A stretch of DNA of 64,000 nucleotides from Solirubrobacterales bacterium (GCA_020438295.1 JAGQUV010000002.1:1-64000); one strand, 5' to 3'. Counted from the first letter of the stretch, positions 26,515-35,461 are shown. Notes: generated by a model from the sequence alone, not told the origin. Numbers and translations are program-made.

Positions 26515-27267
26515 TCAGCCTAGCGTCCCGCCGCCGGTCGGGGACCGTCCCCCGCCCCCGTTGGCGATCTCCCCGACAAACCAGGAAAGAACCCGGTCGA
26601 GTCCGGCCGAGGCGCCCGCGACCCGGCGTCTGGTTTCGTCCAGCAGCCGATCCGGGTTCACCCCTTCCCGGTCCAGCTCGTACCGGAACGCGTCGATCCA
26701 GACTTCGACGATTTCCGGGGTCACTTCGGGGTGGAACTGAAGGCCTAGATGCGGCCCCCGTCGAAAGACCTGGGGTCCGGACCGGTTGGAGGCCAGGACC
26801 ACGGCTCCCGGAGGCGCTTCGAACGCATCGAAGTGCCACTGGAACCAGGGCCCGTCTGGTACCAGGCCGGGTTCGCGACTGCCGATCTCAAACCAGCCGA
26901 TCTCGGCCCGCTCGGCGGCAGAGACCCTCCCCCCGAGCGCCCGCGAAAGGATCTGGCTCCCGAAGCAGATGCCCAGCACCGGCAGCCCCTGCCGGTCGGC
27001 TTCGGTCAGCAGTTCCAGCTCATGCTCGATCCAGTCCAGATCCTCGTTGGCCGAGTGCCCGGAGCCGAGCGAGATGAGGAGGCCGTATTCGGCAAGCGAC
27101 GAAATGGGGAGGCGCTCGACGTCGATCGGCAGGACATCCACTCCGGCGGTGCGGCGGTCGAACCACTCCTGGACCAGCCCGCCGGGGGTCTTCCGGTCGT
27201 GCTCGATGATCAGGACGCGGGCACCTGCAGTACCCGGGACGCTTCTACGGCGTTCGCCGGCGGGCAC
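26515..27267 (-). CDS. Class I glutamine amidotransferase (GMP-synthase-like), lone domain
   Basis: 250 residues from GTG 27267. The cysteine nucleophile lies in LPVLGICFGSQILSRALGG and the catalytic His-Glu pair in HLGLQFHPEVTPE, so the triad is complete. No synthase domain is attached. Stand-alone members hydrolyse gamma-glutamyl amides, as PuuD does in putrescine breakdown and as the GATase-like partner does in aniline degradation. It lies 29 bases after the MmsA-type gene on the same strand. Frame and start: GTG gives VPAGERRRSVPGTAGARVLIIEHD; a CTG before IIEHD would trim the first beta strand and is not needed. Link to the GS-like ligase is inferred. Confidence 0.82.
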   Translation of the reverse strand: MPAGERRRSVPGTAGARVLIIEHDRKTPGGLVQEWFDRRTAGVDVLPIDVERLPISSLAEYGLLISLGSGHSANEDLDWIEHELELLTEADRQGLPVLGICFGSQILSRALGGRVSAAERAEIGWFEIGSREPGLVPDGPWFQWHFDAFEAPPGAVVLASNRSGPQVFRRGPHLGLQFHPEVTPEIVEVWIDAFRYELDREGVNPDRLLDETRRRVAGASAGLDRVLSWFVGEIANGGGGRSPTGGGTLG

Positions 27268-27296
27268 GGGCGGTTCGACTACGCCGCCGACCCCAC

Positions 27297-28802
27297 TCAG
27301 TGCTCGACGAAGTAGCTGCCGCTGGTCTGGCCGCCCGAGAAGAACCGGCTGGTAATCGTCTTCTTGCGGGTGAAGAACTCGACGCCGTCGAGGCCGTGGG
27401 CGTGCAGGTCGCCCAGGAACGAGGCCTTCCAGCCCGAGAACGGGAAGAAGGCGACCGGGGCCGCCACCCCGATGTTGACCCCGACCATGCCGACCTCGAT
27501 GTCGTGGCGGAACTTGCGAACGGCCGAAGCCGATTCGGTGAAGATCGAGACGCCGTTGCCGAACGGGCTGGCGTTGACCACGTCGATCGCCTCCTCCAGC
27601 GTGTCGACGTTGACCACCGCGAGCACCGGGCCGAATACCTCCTCGCCCACGATCCGGTCGCCCGGCTTGACGTTGTCGAGGATGGTCGGCCCCACATAGG
27701 AGCCCTCGGGGTCCCCGCCGGGGTCGCGGCCGTCGACCAGAAGCTCGGCTCCGTCCTCGACCGCTTTCTCGATCCATCCGCTGATCCGGTCGCGGGCCTC
27801 GCAGGAGATAACCGGGCCGACGTCGGTGCCCTGGTCGAGGCCGTCACCGACCGTCAGCTTCTTCGACTGCTCGACCAGGGCCGGGATCACCCGATCGTGG
27901 CCTTCGCCGACCGTGACGATCACCGATCCGGCCATACAGCGCTGTCCGGCGGCGCCGAACCCGGAGCCGATCAGGCCCTTGACCGTGGGGTCGACTACCG
28001 CGTCCGGGCAGATCACCATGTGGTTCTTGGCGCCACCGAGCGCCTGGACCCGCTTGCCGCTCTTTGCCGCACGCTCGTAGACGATCTTCGCCACCGGCGC
28101 CGAACCGACGAACGAGATCGCGTCGATGCCGGGGTGGTCGAGCATGCCTTCGACCACCTCACGGCTGCCGTTGACCAGGTTGACCACGCCGGGCGGAAGA
28201 CCGAGCTCGTCGATCGATTCGAAGACCAGCGCCTGGGTCATCGGGACCTGCTCGGACGGCTTGAGCACGAACGTGTTGCCGGTCGCGATCGCAAACGGGA
28301 GGAACCAGAACGGGACCATTGCCGGAAAGTTGAACGGGGCGATCGCGGCACAGACCCCGACCGGCTGGCGGATCGTCTCGGCGTCGACGTTGCGGGCCAC
28401 GTCTTCGAGCACCCTCCCCTGCATCGTGGTCGGGATCGCGGTCGCGGCCTCGACCATCTCGATCATCCGACCCACCTCGGCGGTCGCGTCGGGCAGCGTC
28501 TTGCCCATCTCGGTCACCGCGGCACGGGCGATTTCCTCCTTGCGGTCGTCCAGCTTCTGACGGAGCTCGAACAGCTTGCGGGCCCGGGCGATCGTGCTGA
28601 CCTCGCGCCAGGCCGGCAGCGCCTCCCGGGCAGCGGCGACCGCCTCGTCGAGCTGGGCGGCGGTCGAAAACGGAACCCGGGCGAGGACTTCACCGTTGGC
28701 CGGATTGACCACGTCGTGCAGCTCTGCCCCCGGGGCCTCGACCCAGGCGCCACCGACGTAGTTGTTCAGGGTCCTGGTGGACAACTCGGTTGAAACGGTC
28801 AA
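27297..28802 (-). CDS. mmsA: CoA-acylating methylmalonate/malonate-semialdehyde dehydrogenase
   Basis: 501 residues. The MmsA group is recognised by LNNYVGGAW at the start, AIAPFNFPAMVPFWFLPFAI, SFVGSAPVAKIVYERA, ALGGAKNHMV (lacking the usual general-base glutamate, as in CoA-acylating members) and the nucleophile in GAAGQRCMAGS. It converts methylmalonate or malonate semialdehyde to propionyl- or acetyl-CoA, as in valine, beta-alanine or inositol breakdown. The TTG start is well supported: AGGAGG lies 6 bases upstream. The amidotransferase gene follows. It could complete carbon flow from the local pathway to acyl-CoA, but it may also be general. Confidence 0.92.
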   Translation of the reverse strand: MTVSTELSTRTLNNYVGGAWVEAPGAELHDVVNPANGEVLARVPFSTAAQLDEAVAAAREALPAWREVSTIARARKLFELRQKLDDRKEEIARAAVTEMGKTLPDATAEVGRMIEMVEAATAIPTTMQGRVLEDVARNVDAETIRQPVGVCAAIAPFNFPAMVPFWFLPFAIATGNTFVLKPSEQVPMTQALVFESIDELGLPPGVVNLVNGSREVVEGMLDHPGIDAISFVGSAPVAKIVYERAAKSGKRVQALGGAKNHMVICPDAVVDPTVKGLIGSGFGAAGQRCMAGSVIVTVGEGHDRVIPALVEQSKKLTVGDGLDQGTDVGPVISCEARDRISGWIEKAVEDGAELLVDGRDPGGDPEGSYVGPTILDNVKPGDRIVGEEVFGPVLAVVNVDTLEEAIDVVNASPFGNGVSIFTESASAVRKFRHDIEVGMVGVNIGVAAPVAFFPFSGWKASFLGDLHAHGLDGVEFFTRKKTITSRFFSGGQTSGSYFVEH

Positions 28803-28882
28803 GTCCGGCCTCCTCGTGTAAGAACGTGCCCTCTCAGCGTACTCCGCTCGGCAACTCAACAGCCCGATCTCGGCCGATACCG

Positions 28883-28920
28883 AGCAGCGGCATCACCGTT
28901 CCTTCGACGGTGCCGCTGCT
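28883..28920 (-). terminator. Strong hairpin between the MMPL and mmsA genes
   Basis: AGCAGCGGC pairs with GCCGCTGCT (9 bp) and ACCGT with ACGGT (5 bp), with a 3-base bulge and 7-base loop, 24 bases downstream of the MMPL stop on the minus strand. There is no T-run. It could end the MMPL operon or form a structured leader upstream of mmsA. Confidence 0.45.
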
Positions 28921-28943
28921 CTGTCCCGGCGAGATCGCCGCTG

Positions 28944-31067
28944 TCAGGAGTGACCGAAACGCACGTCGGGCAGCGCCCTGTGCAGCCACGACGGCAGGTA
29001 CCAGGCCCAGCGGCCGAGCAGCCGCAGAGCCACCGGGACCAGCAGCAGCCGGACCAGGAACGCGTCGAGCAGCACGGCGACGCCCAGGATGATGCCCATC
29101 TCCTTCGGGGGCAGAGGGCCCGACAGGGCGAAGGTGAAGAACACCGCGACCATTACCCCGGCGGCGGCGAAGATCACACGACCCGAATGGGCCACCCCTC
29201 CGACCATCGCCTCTTTCGGGTCACCGGTCTTGTCCCAGTGCTCCTTGGCCGAGCTGAGCAGGAAGACGGTGTAGTCCATCGAGATCGCGAAGATCATCGC
29301 GAAGAAGAAGACCGGTCCCCAGGCATCCAGGAAACCCTGCGACTCGAAGCCGAGGATCCCGCTCAGGTTGCCGTCCTGGAAGACCAGCTTGGCAACCCCG
29401 AACGCGGCGCCGGCCGCCAGCAGGTTGGTCACCACGCCGACCGCGGCGATCACCGGGGCCTGCAGTGCGACCAACAGGAGCAGGAAGCCGAGGATCAGCA
29501 CGACCCCGACCACCAGCGGCGTCTTTTCCCCGAGGGTCTGCTCGAGGTCGTAGTTCTCCACCGCCGGCCCGCCGACCAGCACCTCGGGCGGGAGGCTGCC
29601 CCGCAGGCGCTCGACCGTCCCGCCGAGTTCGGTCGACGACGGGTCGAAGGTCGGCACGGCCTGGATCAAGACGAGGTCATCTCCCCCCGGCATCGGCGGG
29701 GTCACCTGGGCGATCTGCTGATCGGCGCCGAGCTGGTCGGCCGTGGCCGCCGCATCCTGCCGGGGCGCGACTATCTGCAGTGGTCCGGTCGCACCATCGC
29801 CGAACGCGGCCTGCACCTGGTTGTAGCCCTGTCTTGAGCCGTCCGACTCGGGGACCACCTTTATCGATGGCATGCCCGTGTCGAGCGAGAACACCGGCAC
29901 GATCAGGATGACCAGCGCGACCAGCGCGAACGCCGCATACGGCAGCGGCCGTCGCCAGAGGCGCTCGCCCCAGGCTGCGAACCGGGGGGAGCGGTGCTCG
30001 CCGGAATGGACCCAAGGCAGCGAGACGTTGTCCAGCCGCGGCCCCAGTTTCGCCAGGACCGCCGGCAGCAGGGTCAGCGTTGCGGCCAGCACGAAGATCA
30101 CCGAGAGCATGATCCCGAGGCTCATCGACCGGAAGGCAGGGCTGGGGACCAGCATCACCGCGCTGAGCGAGATCAGAACCGTCAGGCCGCTGAAAAGCAC
30201 CGCCTTGCCGGCCGTGTCCATGGTGGTCGCGGTGGCGTCTTCGGCCGACATGCCCTCGCCGAAGAAGGCACCGCGGAATCGCATCACAATGAACAGCGCG
30301 TAGTCGATCCCGAGGGCCAGCGCGAACATCAGCGCGAAGTTCATCGCCCAGATCGAGATGTCGAGGAACTGGGTGCCGAAGTAGAGCGACCCGGCGGCGG
30401 CCACCAGGCCGAGGATGGTCAGCATCAGCGGCAACCCGGCGGCGACCAGGGAGCCGAAGGCCAGCAGCAGGATGGCGAGCGTGACCGGCCAGGAGATCAG
30501 CTCGGACTTGAGCATCGCCGACTTGTTGGCCTCGTTGAAGTCGGACCACATTCCGGGGGCACCGGTCAGGGCGACGTCCACGCTTTCGCCACCGAGCTCG
30601 GAGATCGGCTCCTTGATGTCGTCGGCGACCCGGACCATCTCGTTGGGGTCCTCGCCGGCACCGGCCTGGACGATCACCGTCTTGTTGTCCGGAGCGATCG
30701 TCATACCCGGTCGCGGCGGCACCACGGTGGTTACCGCCGGTTCTTCTTTCAAAGTCTCTTCGACATCGGCGACCGTTTGCTGGAATGCGGCATCGTCGGC
30801 GCTCAGCGACGCCGAGCTGACCACGACCATCAGGCCGTAGCTGCCCAGCCCCTGGAAGTTCCTGTCGATCTCGTCCCGGGTCAGGACCGACTCGGAACCG
30901 GTCGACTCCCAGCCGGCCCCGGAAAGCGCCTTCTCGACGCCCGGGGCGAAGACCCCGAAGACGATGGCGATCAGCACCCAGGCGCCCGCTACGACGCGGA
31001 AGTGCGACGCGGTCCAGCGCCCGAGCCTTCCGAGCGGGCCGTAGTTCTGTCCCCCGGCCTGATTCAT
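28944..31067 (-). CDS. MMPL/RND-family membrane transporter
   Basis: 707 residues with about 12 membrane spans in two halves, each followed after its first span by a large extracytoplasmic loop. Typical MmpL motifs are ALGIDYALFIVMRFR (first half) and ISMDYTVFLLSSAKEHWDK (second half), each with the GxDY/MDY proton-relay aspartate-tyrosine, and a PxxPPRPGMTI-type loop. These pumps export lipids or hydrophobic compounds. ATG 31067 overlaps the DUF2892 stop (ATGA), making this the last gene of an ArsR-DUF2892-MMPL operon. Substrate unknown. Confidence 0.9.
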   Translation of the reverse strand: MNQAGGQNYGPLGRLGRWTASHFRVVAGAWVLIAIVFGVFAPGVEKALSGAGWESTGSESVLTRDEIDRNFQGLGSYGLMVVVSSASLSADDAAFQQTVADVEETLKEEPAVTTVVPPRPGMTIAPDNKTVIVQAGAGEDPNEMVRVADDIKEPISELGGESVDVALTGAPGMWSDFNEANKSAMLKSELISWPVTLAILLLAFGSLVAAGLPLMLTILGLVAAAGSLYFGTQFLDISIWAMNFALMFALALGIDYALFIVMRFRGAFFGEGMSAEDATATTMDTAGKAVLFSGLTVLISLSAVMLVPSPAFRSMSLGIMLSVIFVLAATLTLLPAVLAKLGPRLDNVSLPWVHSGEHRSPRFAAWGERLWRRPLPYAAFALVALVILIVPVFSLDTGMPSIKVVPESDGSRQGYNQVQAAFGDGATGPLQIVAPRQDAAATADQLGADQQIAQVTPPMPGGDDLVLIQAVPTFDPSSTELGGTVERLRGSLPPEVLVGGPAVENYDLEQTLGEKTPLVVGVVLILGFLLLLVALQAPVIAAVGVVTNLLAAGAAFGVAKLVFQDGNLSGILGFESQGFLDAWGPVFFFAMIFAISMDYTVFLLSSAKEHWDKTGDPKEAMVGGVAHSGRVIFAAAGVMVAVFFTFALSGPLPPKEMGIILGVAVLLDAFLVRLLLVPVALRLLGRWAWYLPSWLHRALPDVRFGHS

Positions 31068-31342
31068 CGGCTTGCCCCGCTGGATGTGGTCTGCTTCGGG
31101 TATACGGTCGATTTCAGCCCGAACATACGGGTCATGATCAGCGACGCCGGGCAGGCTCCGACCAGCACGTAGAGCCACTGGTTGATGCCGGCAAACGCGG
31201 TCAGCAGGAGGAACCAGGGCGAGACCAGCACGGCCAGGGCGACGCTGAGCAGCGTGACCGTTCCGGCCATGGCGAACAGCGCTCGCTCGAGCGGCCAGGC
31301 GCCTGCGGACCTACGTTCGTTTGAGGGACGCGATTCATTCAT
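31064..31342 (-). CDS. DUF2892 (YgaP transmembrane-type) small membrane protein
   Basis: 92 residues. Two transmembrane helices (about 20-45 and 46-65) are followed by CPASLIM, the pattern of the DUF2892 domain found alone or fused to rhodanese in YgaP. In many bacteria this domain travels with ArsR-type regulators and sulfur-transfer proteins. Its start overlaps the ArsR stop and its stop overlaps the MMPL start, both ATGA. No rhodanese gene is nearby. Function unknown beyond membrane location. Confidence 0.8.
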   Translation of the reverse strand: MNESRPSNERRSAGAWPLERALFAMAGTVTLLSVALAVLVSPWFLLLTAFAGINQWLYVLVGACPASLIMTRMFGLKSTVYPKQTTSSGASR

Positions 31343-31707
31343 CAGTTCGTTTCTCCGTTCAGGATTGATTCGAGTTCACCGGCCTCCCGGCGCAGGCCAC
31401 CGCAGACGTGATCGCACAGAAGGAAGACCCCTTCGTCGGCGATCGCGTACAGCGAGCGATTCCCGCGCTTGGTCCGGCTCACCATGCCGGCCGTATACAG
31501 AAGGCCGAGGTGCTTGGACACGTTCTGCTGGGACGCGCCGACCGCCTCCTGGAGCTCCTGGACGGACGCTTCTCCGTCACGGAGCCTGTCCAGCAGCTTG
31601 ATCCGCATCGGCTCGGAAAGGATCCGGAACCGCTGGGCGATCATCTCGGCCAGCGGTTCCGGGAGCGGATGCGGAACCGGTGCGATATCGGACGCGTAAT
31701 CGGACAT
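31342..31707 (-). CDS. ArsR/SmtB-family transcriptional repressor
   Basis: 121 residues. A winged helix-turn-helix (about 18-85: RFRILSEPMRIKLLDRLRDG, then ASVQELQEAVGASQQNVSKHLGLLYTAGMVSR). Near the C-terminus is LLCDHVCGGL with two cysteines four residues apart, which could bind a thiophilic metal or sense persulfide/oxidant; the classical ELCVC site of arsenic sensors is absent. ATG 31707 was chosen because TATGCT ends 6 bases before it. A perfect CACAAC-N6-GTTGTG palindrome sits directly upstream of that hexamer. It leads the ArsR-DUF2892-MMPL operon, which it presumably represses. Confidence 0.9.
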   Translation of the reverse strand: MSDYASDIAPVPHPLPEPLAEMIAQRFRILSEPMRIKLLDRLRDGEASVQELQEAVGASQQNVSKHLGLLYTAGMVSRTKRGNRSLYAIADEGVFLLCDHVCGGLRREAGELESILNGETN

Positions 31708-31713
31708 GCCAAA

Positions 31714-31738
31714 AGCATAGCACAACTATACGGTTGTG
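31714..31738. promoter_or_regulatory. ArsR operator and leaderless -10
   Basis: CACAAC (31721-31726) and GTTGTG (31733-31738) are perfect inverted repeats separated by TATACG. The -10-like TATGCT (31719-31714, minus) abuts it and ends 6 bases before the ArsR ATG, so repressor binding would cover the -35 to -10 interval. Size and position match ArsR-family operators. Confidence 0.6.
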
Positions 31739-31769
31739 TAGATGTTCACTTGTACCGCGCCGGATCCGG

Positions 31770-32678
31770 CTACACGGTCGTGAGGACGGTGCCGATCAAC
31801 AGCAGTGCGACTCCGGCCAGTCGCGACCGGGTCAGTGGACGCCGGCTCAGGCCCAGCACCCCGAAACGGTCGAGCGCGATCCCGCCCAGCAGCTGCCCGG
31901 TCACCACCGCGGCGGCAAGCACGGTCGCTCCGATCGTGCCGACCAGAAGCAGCGAGGCGACTACCGTGACCACGCCGATCGGGCCGCCCCAGAGGTAGCG
32001 CCGGGGCACCGAACGGACCCGGGGCAGCCTCGATCCCTGGCCCAGGACGACGACCAGCAGACCGACCGTGGCCGAGGCGACGAGGAAATTGACCAGCGCG
32101 GCGGCCAGTCCGCCGGTCGCCTCGCCGAGCTCGCCATTGACCGGCGGTTGCGCTCCGATCAGCGCGCCGGACACGACCATGACCGCAACCAGCGCGACCC
32201 GCCGTCGGCCGGCCTCGGGATGACCCCCGGCGCCCGGCCGCAGCCGGATCACCAGGAACGTGCCGGTGATGATCAGCAGGACCCCGGCGATACGTCCCAC
32301 CGTGACCGGAGATCGGTCCAGCCCGAACCAGCCGAGTCCGTCGATCACCAGCGACGAGCTCAGCTGACCGGTAATGATCGCGGCGGCGATCGTACCCGCT
32401 CCCAGCCGGGCCACAGTCAGGGTCGAGCCGGCGACGAAGAAGGCGCCGAACAGGCCTCCGGTCAATGCCCATGCCGGAGCCGAGGGGATCTCGGCCAAAC
32501 CAGCTATTTCGCCGGTCACCAGGCAGAGGGCGAGCAGGATCAGCGCTCCGACCAGGATGCTGACCAGACTGGCCGCCAGCCCCCCGAGCGTCCTGCCGAG
32601 GCGGCTGTTGACCGGCGCCTGGAGCGAAAGCTGCATGCCGACCGCCGCCATCGCGGCGACCGCCAGCCAATAGCTCAT
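31770..32678 (-). CDS. YdcZ/DUF606-type membrane protein, duplicated domain (DMT superfamily)
   Basis: 302 residues, about 10 transmembrane helices in two homologous halves. Both halves contain the same pattern: APVNSRLGRTLGGLAASLVSILVGAL in the first and QPPVNGELGEATGGLAAALVNFLVASA in the second, followed by IAAAIITGQLSSSLVIDGLG and VLAAAVVTGQLLGGIALDRFG. This is the DUF606 (YdcZ) repeat, usually a single five-helix unit, here fused head to tail. Transport of a small solute is inferred. GGGGAG ribosome site. It starts 37 bases downstream of polA on the same strand and may share its transcript. Confidence 0.82.
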   Translation of the reverse strand: MSYWLAVAAMAAVGMQLSLQAPVNSRLGRTLGGLAASLVSILVGALILLALCLVTGEIAGLAEIPSAPAWALTGGLFGAFFVAGSTLTVARLGAGTIAAAIITGQLSSSLVIDGLGWFGLDRSPVTVGRIAGVLLIITGTFLVIRLRPGAGGHPEAGRRRVALVAVMVVSGALIGAQPPVNGELGEATGGLAAALVNFLVASATVGLLVVVLGQGSRLPRVRSVPRRYLWGGPIGVVTVVASLLLVGTIGATVLAAAVVTGQLLGGIALDRFGVLGLSRRPLTRSRLAGVALLLIGTVLTTV

Positions 32679-32715
32679 CGGCTCCCCCCGGGGCGGGCCC
32701 TACCCGCGGCCACGG

Positions 32716-35337
32716 TTACTTGGCCGAGAGCCAGTCGGGACCGGCTCCGGCATCCACCTCGAGCGGCGGCTCCAGCCGGTAGGCAGCGCACATCTCCCGC
32801 CGGGCCAGCTCGATCACCCGCTCGGCCTCGCTCTCGGGCCCCTCGAAAAGCAGCTCATCGTGGATCTGGAGGACCAGCCGCGACGACAGCCCGGCCTCGG
32901 GAAGCGCCTCGTGGCAGCGGATCATCGCGATCTTGATGATGTCGGCCGCGGTCCCCTGGATCACCGTGTTGATCGCCAGCCTCTCGCCCTGCCTCTTCGT
33001 GTTTGCCTGGCTCGAGCTCAGCTCGGGCAGCGGCCGCCGCCGGCCGAGCAGGGTGGTGACATAACCGTCGGCGATCGCCTGCTCGACCACCCGGTCGCGG
33101 AAGGCATTGACCGCCGGGAAGCGCTCCAGGTAGCGCCTGACGAACTCATCGCCCTCGGCCCGGGGGATGTTCAACCGGTCGGCCAGGCCGAAACCGGTCA
33201 GGCCGTAGACGATTCCGAAGTTGACCATTTTCGCCTTCGAGCGCTGGGCCTCGTCCACCTCGGCCGGGTCGATCCCGAAGACCTGGGCCGCGGTCGCGCT
33301 GTGGACGTCCTCCCCGGCCTCGAAAAAGCCTTTGAGCACCGGTTCGTCGGCCATGTGGGCCAGCACCCTGAGCTCGACCTGGCTGTAGTCGGCCGAGACC
33401 AGCAGATTGCCCGGTTCGGCGACGAAGCAACCGCGGAGCGGCCGTCCCACGTCTGTGCGGATCGGGATGCTCTGGAGATTGGGCTGGATGCTGGACAGGC
33501 GCCCGGTCGGCGCGGCGACCTGGATGAATGTCGTGTGGACCCGGCCCGTCTCGGGGTCGATCTCCTTCGGCAGCGGGTCCAGATACGTGTTCTTCAGCTT
33601 GGTCAGCTCGCGGAACTGCTCGATCAACGGCACGATCTCGTGTTCGTCGCGGATCTGGGCGAGCACCCGGGCGTCAGTCGAGTATCCGGTCTTGCCGCGC
33701 CGCTTCCTGGTCAGCCCGAGGTCCTCGAACAGCACCTGCCCGACCTGTTGCGGCGAGCCGATCGTGAACTCCCTGCCGGCCAGCTCGTGGATCTTCGATT
33801 CGAGCCCCGAGATCAACTCCGACATCCCGGCCTTCATCTCCTCGACCTTGTCCGGATCGAGCTTGAGGCCGATCCGCTCCATCGCGGCCAGGACCCGGAT
33901 CAACGGCTGCTCGACCTCCTCGAACAGCGGGAGCAGTCCGTTCTCCTCCAGTCGCGGCCGCTGGATCCCGGCCAGGTTCCAGACGGTGGCCGCGATCTCG
34001 GGAGCGATCGACTCCTCCTCTTCTTCGGCTTCGGTGACCAGCGACATCTGACCGTCCTCGTCATCCAGGCCGGAAGGCGCCAACCCGGCAGCCACGGCCA
34101 GGTCGTCGAGTGAGTAGCTGCGCCTGGTCGGCTCCAGCAGATAGGCGGCAACCATCGTGTCGTGGTGGATCGACGGCCCGGCCTCGGTCGCTTCGAGGCC
34201 GGCCAGCAGCCCGTTGCGGCCGCCGATCGCCTTGATGTCGTGCGCGATCAGCGGGCGGCCGGCTATCCGCTCGGCGAAACCTTCGGCACCGGACCTGCCG
34301 CCGACCACTTTCTCCCCGTCGGTCGCCGCCCAGCCGCCGTACATCTCGACCGCGATCGGGCCGTCTCCCAGCGCGTCGACCCCGCCTTCGGTCAGCACGA
34401 CCTCGGTCGGCCCCGGCTCCGGTTCGGCCTCGCCGGGAATCCGTTCGGAATCGCCGAGTGCCTCCTCGAGCCGGGCCAGCGCGGACTTGAGCTCGAACTC
34501 GTACATGAACTCGCGCAGGTTCGCCCGGTCCGGCCGGGCCGCCATCAGCGCTTCCAGGTCGACTCCGGTCTCGATCCCATAGTCCATCGTGGCCAGGGCC
34601 TTCGAGATGCGGGCGTCTTCGGCGTGCTCGGTCAGGTTCTCCTTGCGCTTCTTGCCGGAGACCTGATCGACGTTGGCCAGGATCTCCTCGAGCGACCCGA
34701 ACTGTTCGAGCAGGGCGGCGGCCGTCTTCTCGCCGATCCCGGGTACTCCCGGGATGTTGTCCGATGTGTCTCCGCGCAGGCCCATCAGGTCGGTGACCCG
34801 ATCGGGATAGACGCCGTAGCGCTCCTTGACCGCCTCGGAGTCGTACATCCTGGTCTCGGTGATCCCCTTAGAGGTGCTCATCACCCTGACCCCGTCGCCG
34901 ACCAGCTGGTAGGCGTCACGGTCGCCGGTGACCACCACCGTGCCGATCCCGCGTTCGCGGGCCGCGGCGACCAGCGAGGCAATCACGTCGTCGGCCTCGA
35001 AACCGTCGACCTTCACGTTGGAATAGCCGAACGCCTCGACCAGCTCGATCAGGTGGGGCCACTGCTCTCGCAGCAGGTCGGGCTTGGGCGGGCGGTGCGA
35101 TTTGTATTCCGGGTAGACGGTCTCGCGACCCGACATGCCGGCGTCCCAGGCGACCACGATCTGGGTCGGCCGGTATTCCGAGATCAGTTTGACCAGCATC
35201 GAGGCCAGCCCGAAAACCGCGTTGGTCGGCCTGCCGTCGGCGGTTGCCATCGAGTCCGGAAGGGCGAAAAAGGCCCGGTAGGCGAGGCTGTTGCCGTCGA
35301 TCAGGAAAAGCTCGGGCGTATCGCCGGGATCGCTCAC
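32716..35337 (-). CDS. polA: DNA polymerase I
   Basis: 873 residues. N-terminal 5'-3' FEN-type exonuclease (1-290: LFLIDGNSLAYRAFFAL, TGDRDAYQL, GLRGDTSDNIPGVPGIGEKTA). The middle 3'-5' exonuclease-like domain (about 310-470) lacks the DxE and other metal ligands (IAVEMYGGW), so it should be proofreading-deficient, as in mycobacterial and Taq PolA. The polymerase domain has motif A SADYSQVELRVLAHM, motif B KAKMVNFGIVYGLTGFGL and motif C LQIHDELLFEGP. The GTG start is backed by TATGAT ending exactly 6 bases upstream. It fills gaps in repair and replaces RNA primers. In mycobacteria it adjoins rpsA; here 19 kb separates them. Confidence 0.97.
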   Translation of the reverse strand: MSDPGDTPELFLIDGNSLAYRAFFALPDSMATADGRPTNAVFGLASMLVKLISEYRPTQIVVAWDAGMSGRETVYPEYKSHRPPKPDLLREQWPHLIELVEAFGYSNVKVDGFEADDVIASLVAAARERGIGTVVVTGDRDAYQLVGDGVRVMSTSKGITETRMYDSEAVKERYGVYPDRVTDLMGLRGDTSDNIPGVPGIGEKTAAALLEQFGSLEEILANVDQVSGKKRKENLTEHAEDARISKALATMDYGIETGVDLEALMAARPDRANLREFMYEFELKSALARLEEALGDSERIPGEAEPEPGPTEVVLTEGGVDALGDGPIAVEMYGGWAATDGEKVVGGRSGAEGFAERIAGRPLIAHDIKAIGGRNGLLAGLEATEAGPSIHHDTMVAAYLLEPTRRSYSLDDLAVAAGLAPSGLDDEDGQMSLVTEAEEEEESIAPEIAATVWNLAGIQRPRLEENGLLPLFEEVEQPLIRVLAAMERIGLKLDPDKVEEMKAGMSELISGLESKIHELAGREFTIGSPQQVGQVLFEDLGLTRKRRGKTGYSTDARVLAQIRDEHEIVPLIEQFRELTKLKNTYLDPLPKEIDPETGRVHTTFIQVAAPTGRLSSIQPNLQSIPIRTDVGRPLRGCFVAEPGNLLVSADYSQVELRVLAHMADEPVLKGFFEAGEDVHSATAAQVFGIDPAEVDEAQRSKAKMVNFGIVYGLTGFGLADRLNIPRAEGDEFVRRYLERFPAVNAFRDRVVEQAIADGYVTTLLGRRRPLPELSSSQANTKRQGERLAINTVIQGTAADIIKIAMIRCHEALPEAGLSSRLVLQIHDELLFEGPESEAERVIELARREMCAAYRLEPPLEVDAGAGPDWLSAK

Positions 35338-35343
35338 CGGGCG

Positions 35344-35349
35344 ATCATA
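35344..35349 (-). promoter_or_regulatory. -10 hexamer of leaderless polA promoter
   Basis: TATGAT on the minus strand ends 6 bases before the polA GTG, so transcription should begin at or next to the start codon. No Shine-Dalgarno is present and no convincing -35 is visible. Confidence 0.55.
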
Positions 35350-35461
35350 TTCTCCCGACTGGCAATGGTCGGCCGACGGACTGTCGTTTCGGACGCGGTC
35401 TCGGCCAAGTTCCGCATCGTCAGGTGAGCGCCGGGTCGGAACCCGAAGTGCCGGACCTGAC

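Noticed and set aside
27245-27267. CTG as the start of the class I amidotransferase (before IIEHD)
   Set aside because: An in-frame GTG exists upstream and keeps the first beta strand RVLIIEHD, so a non-standard start is not required.
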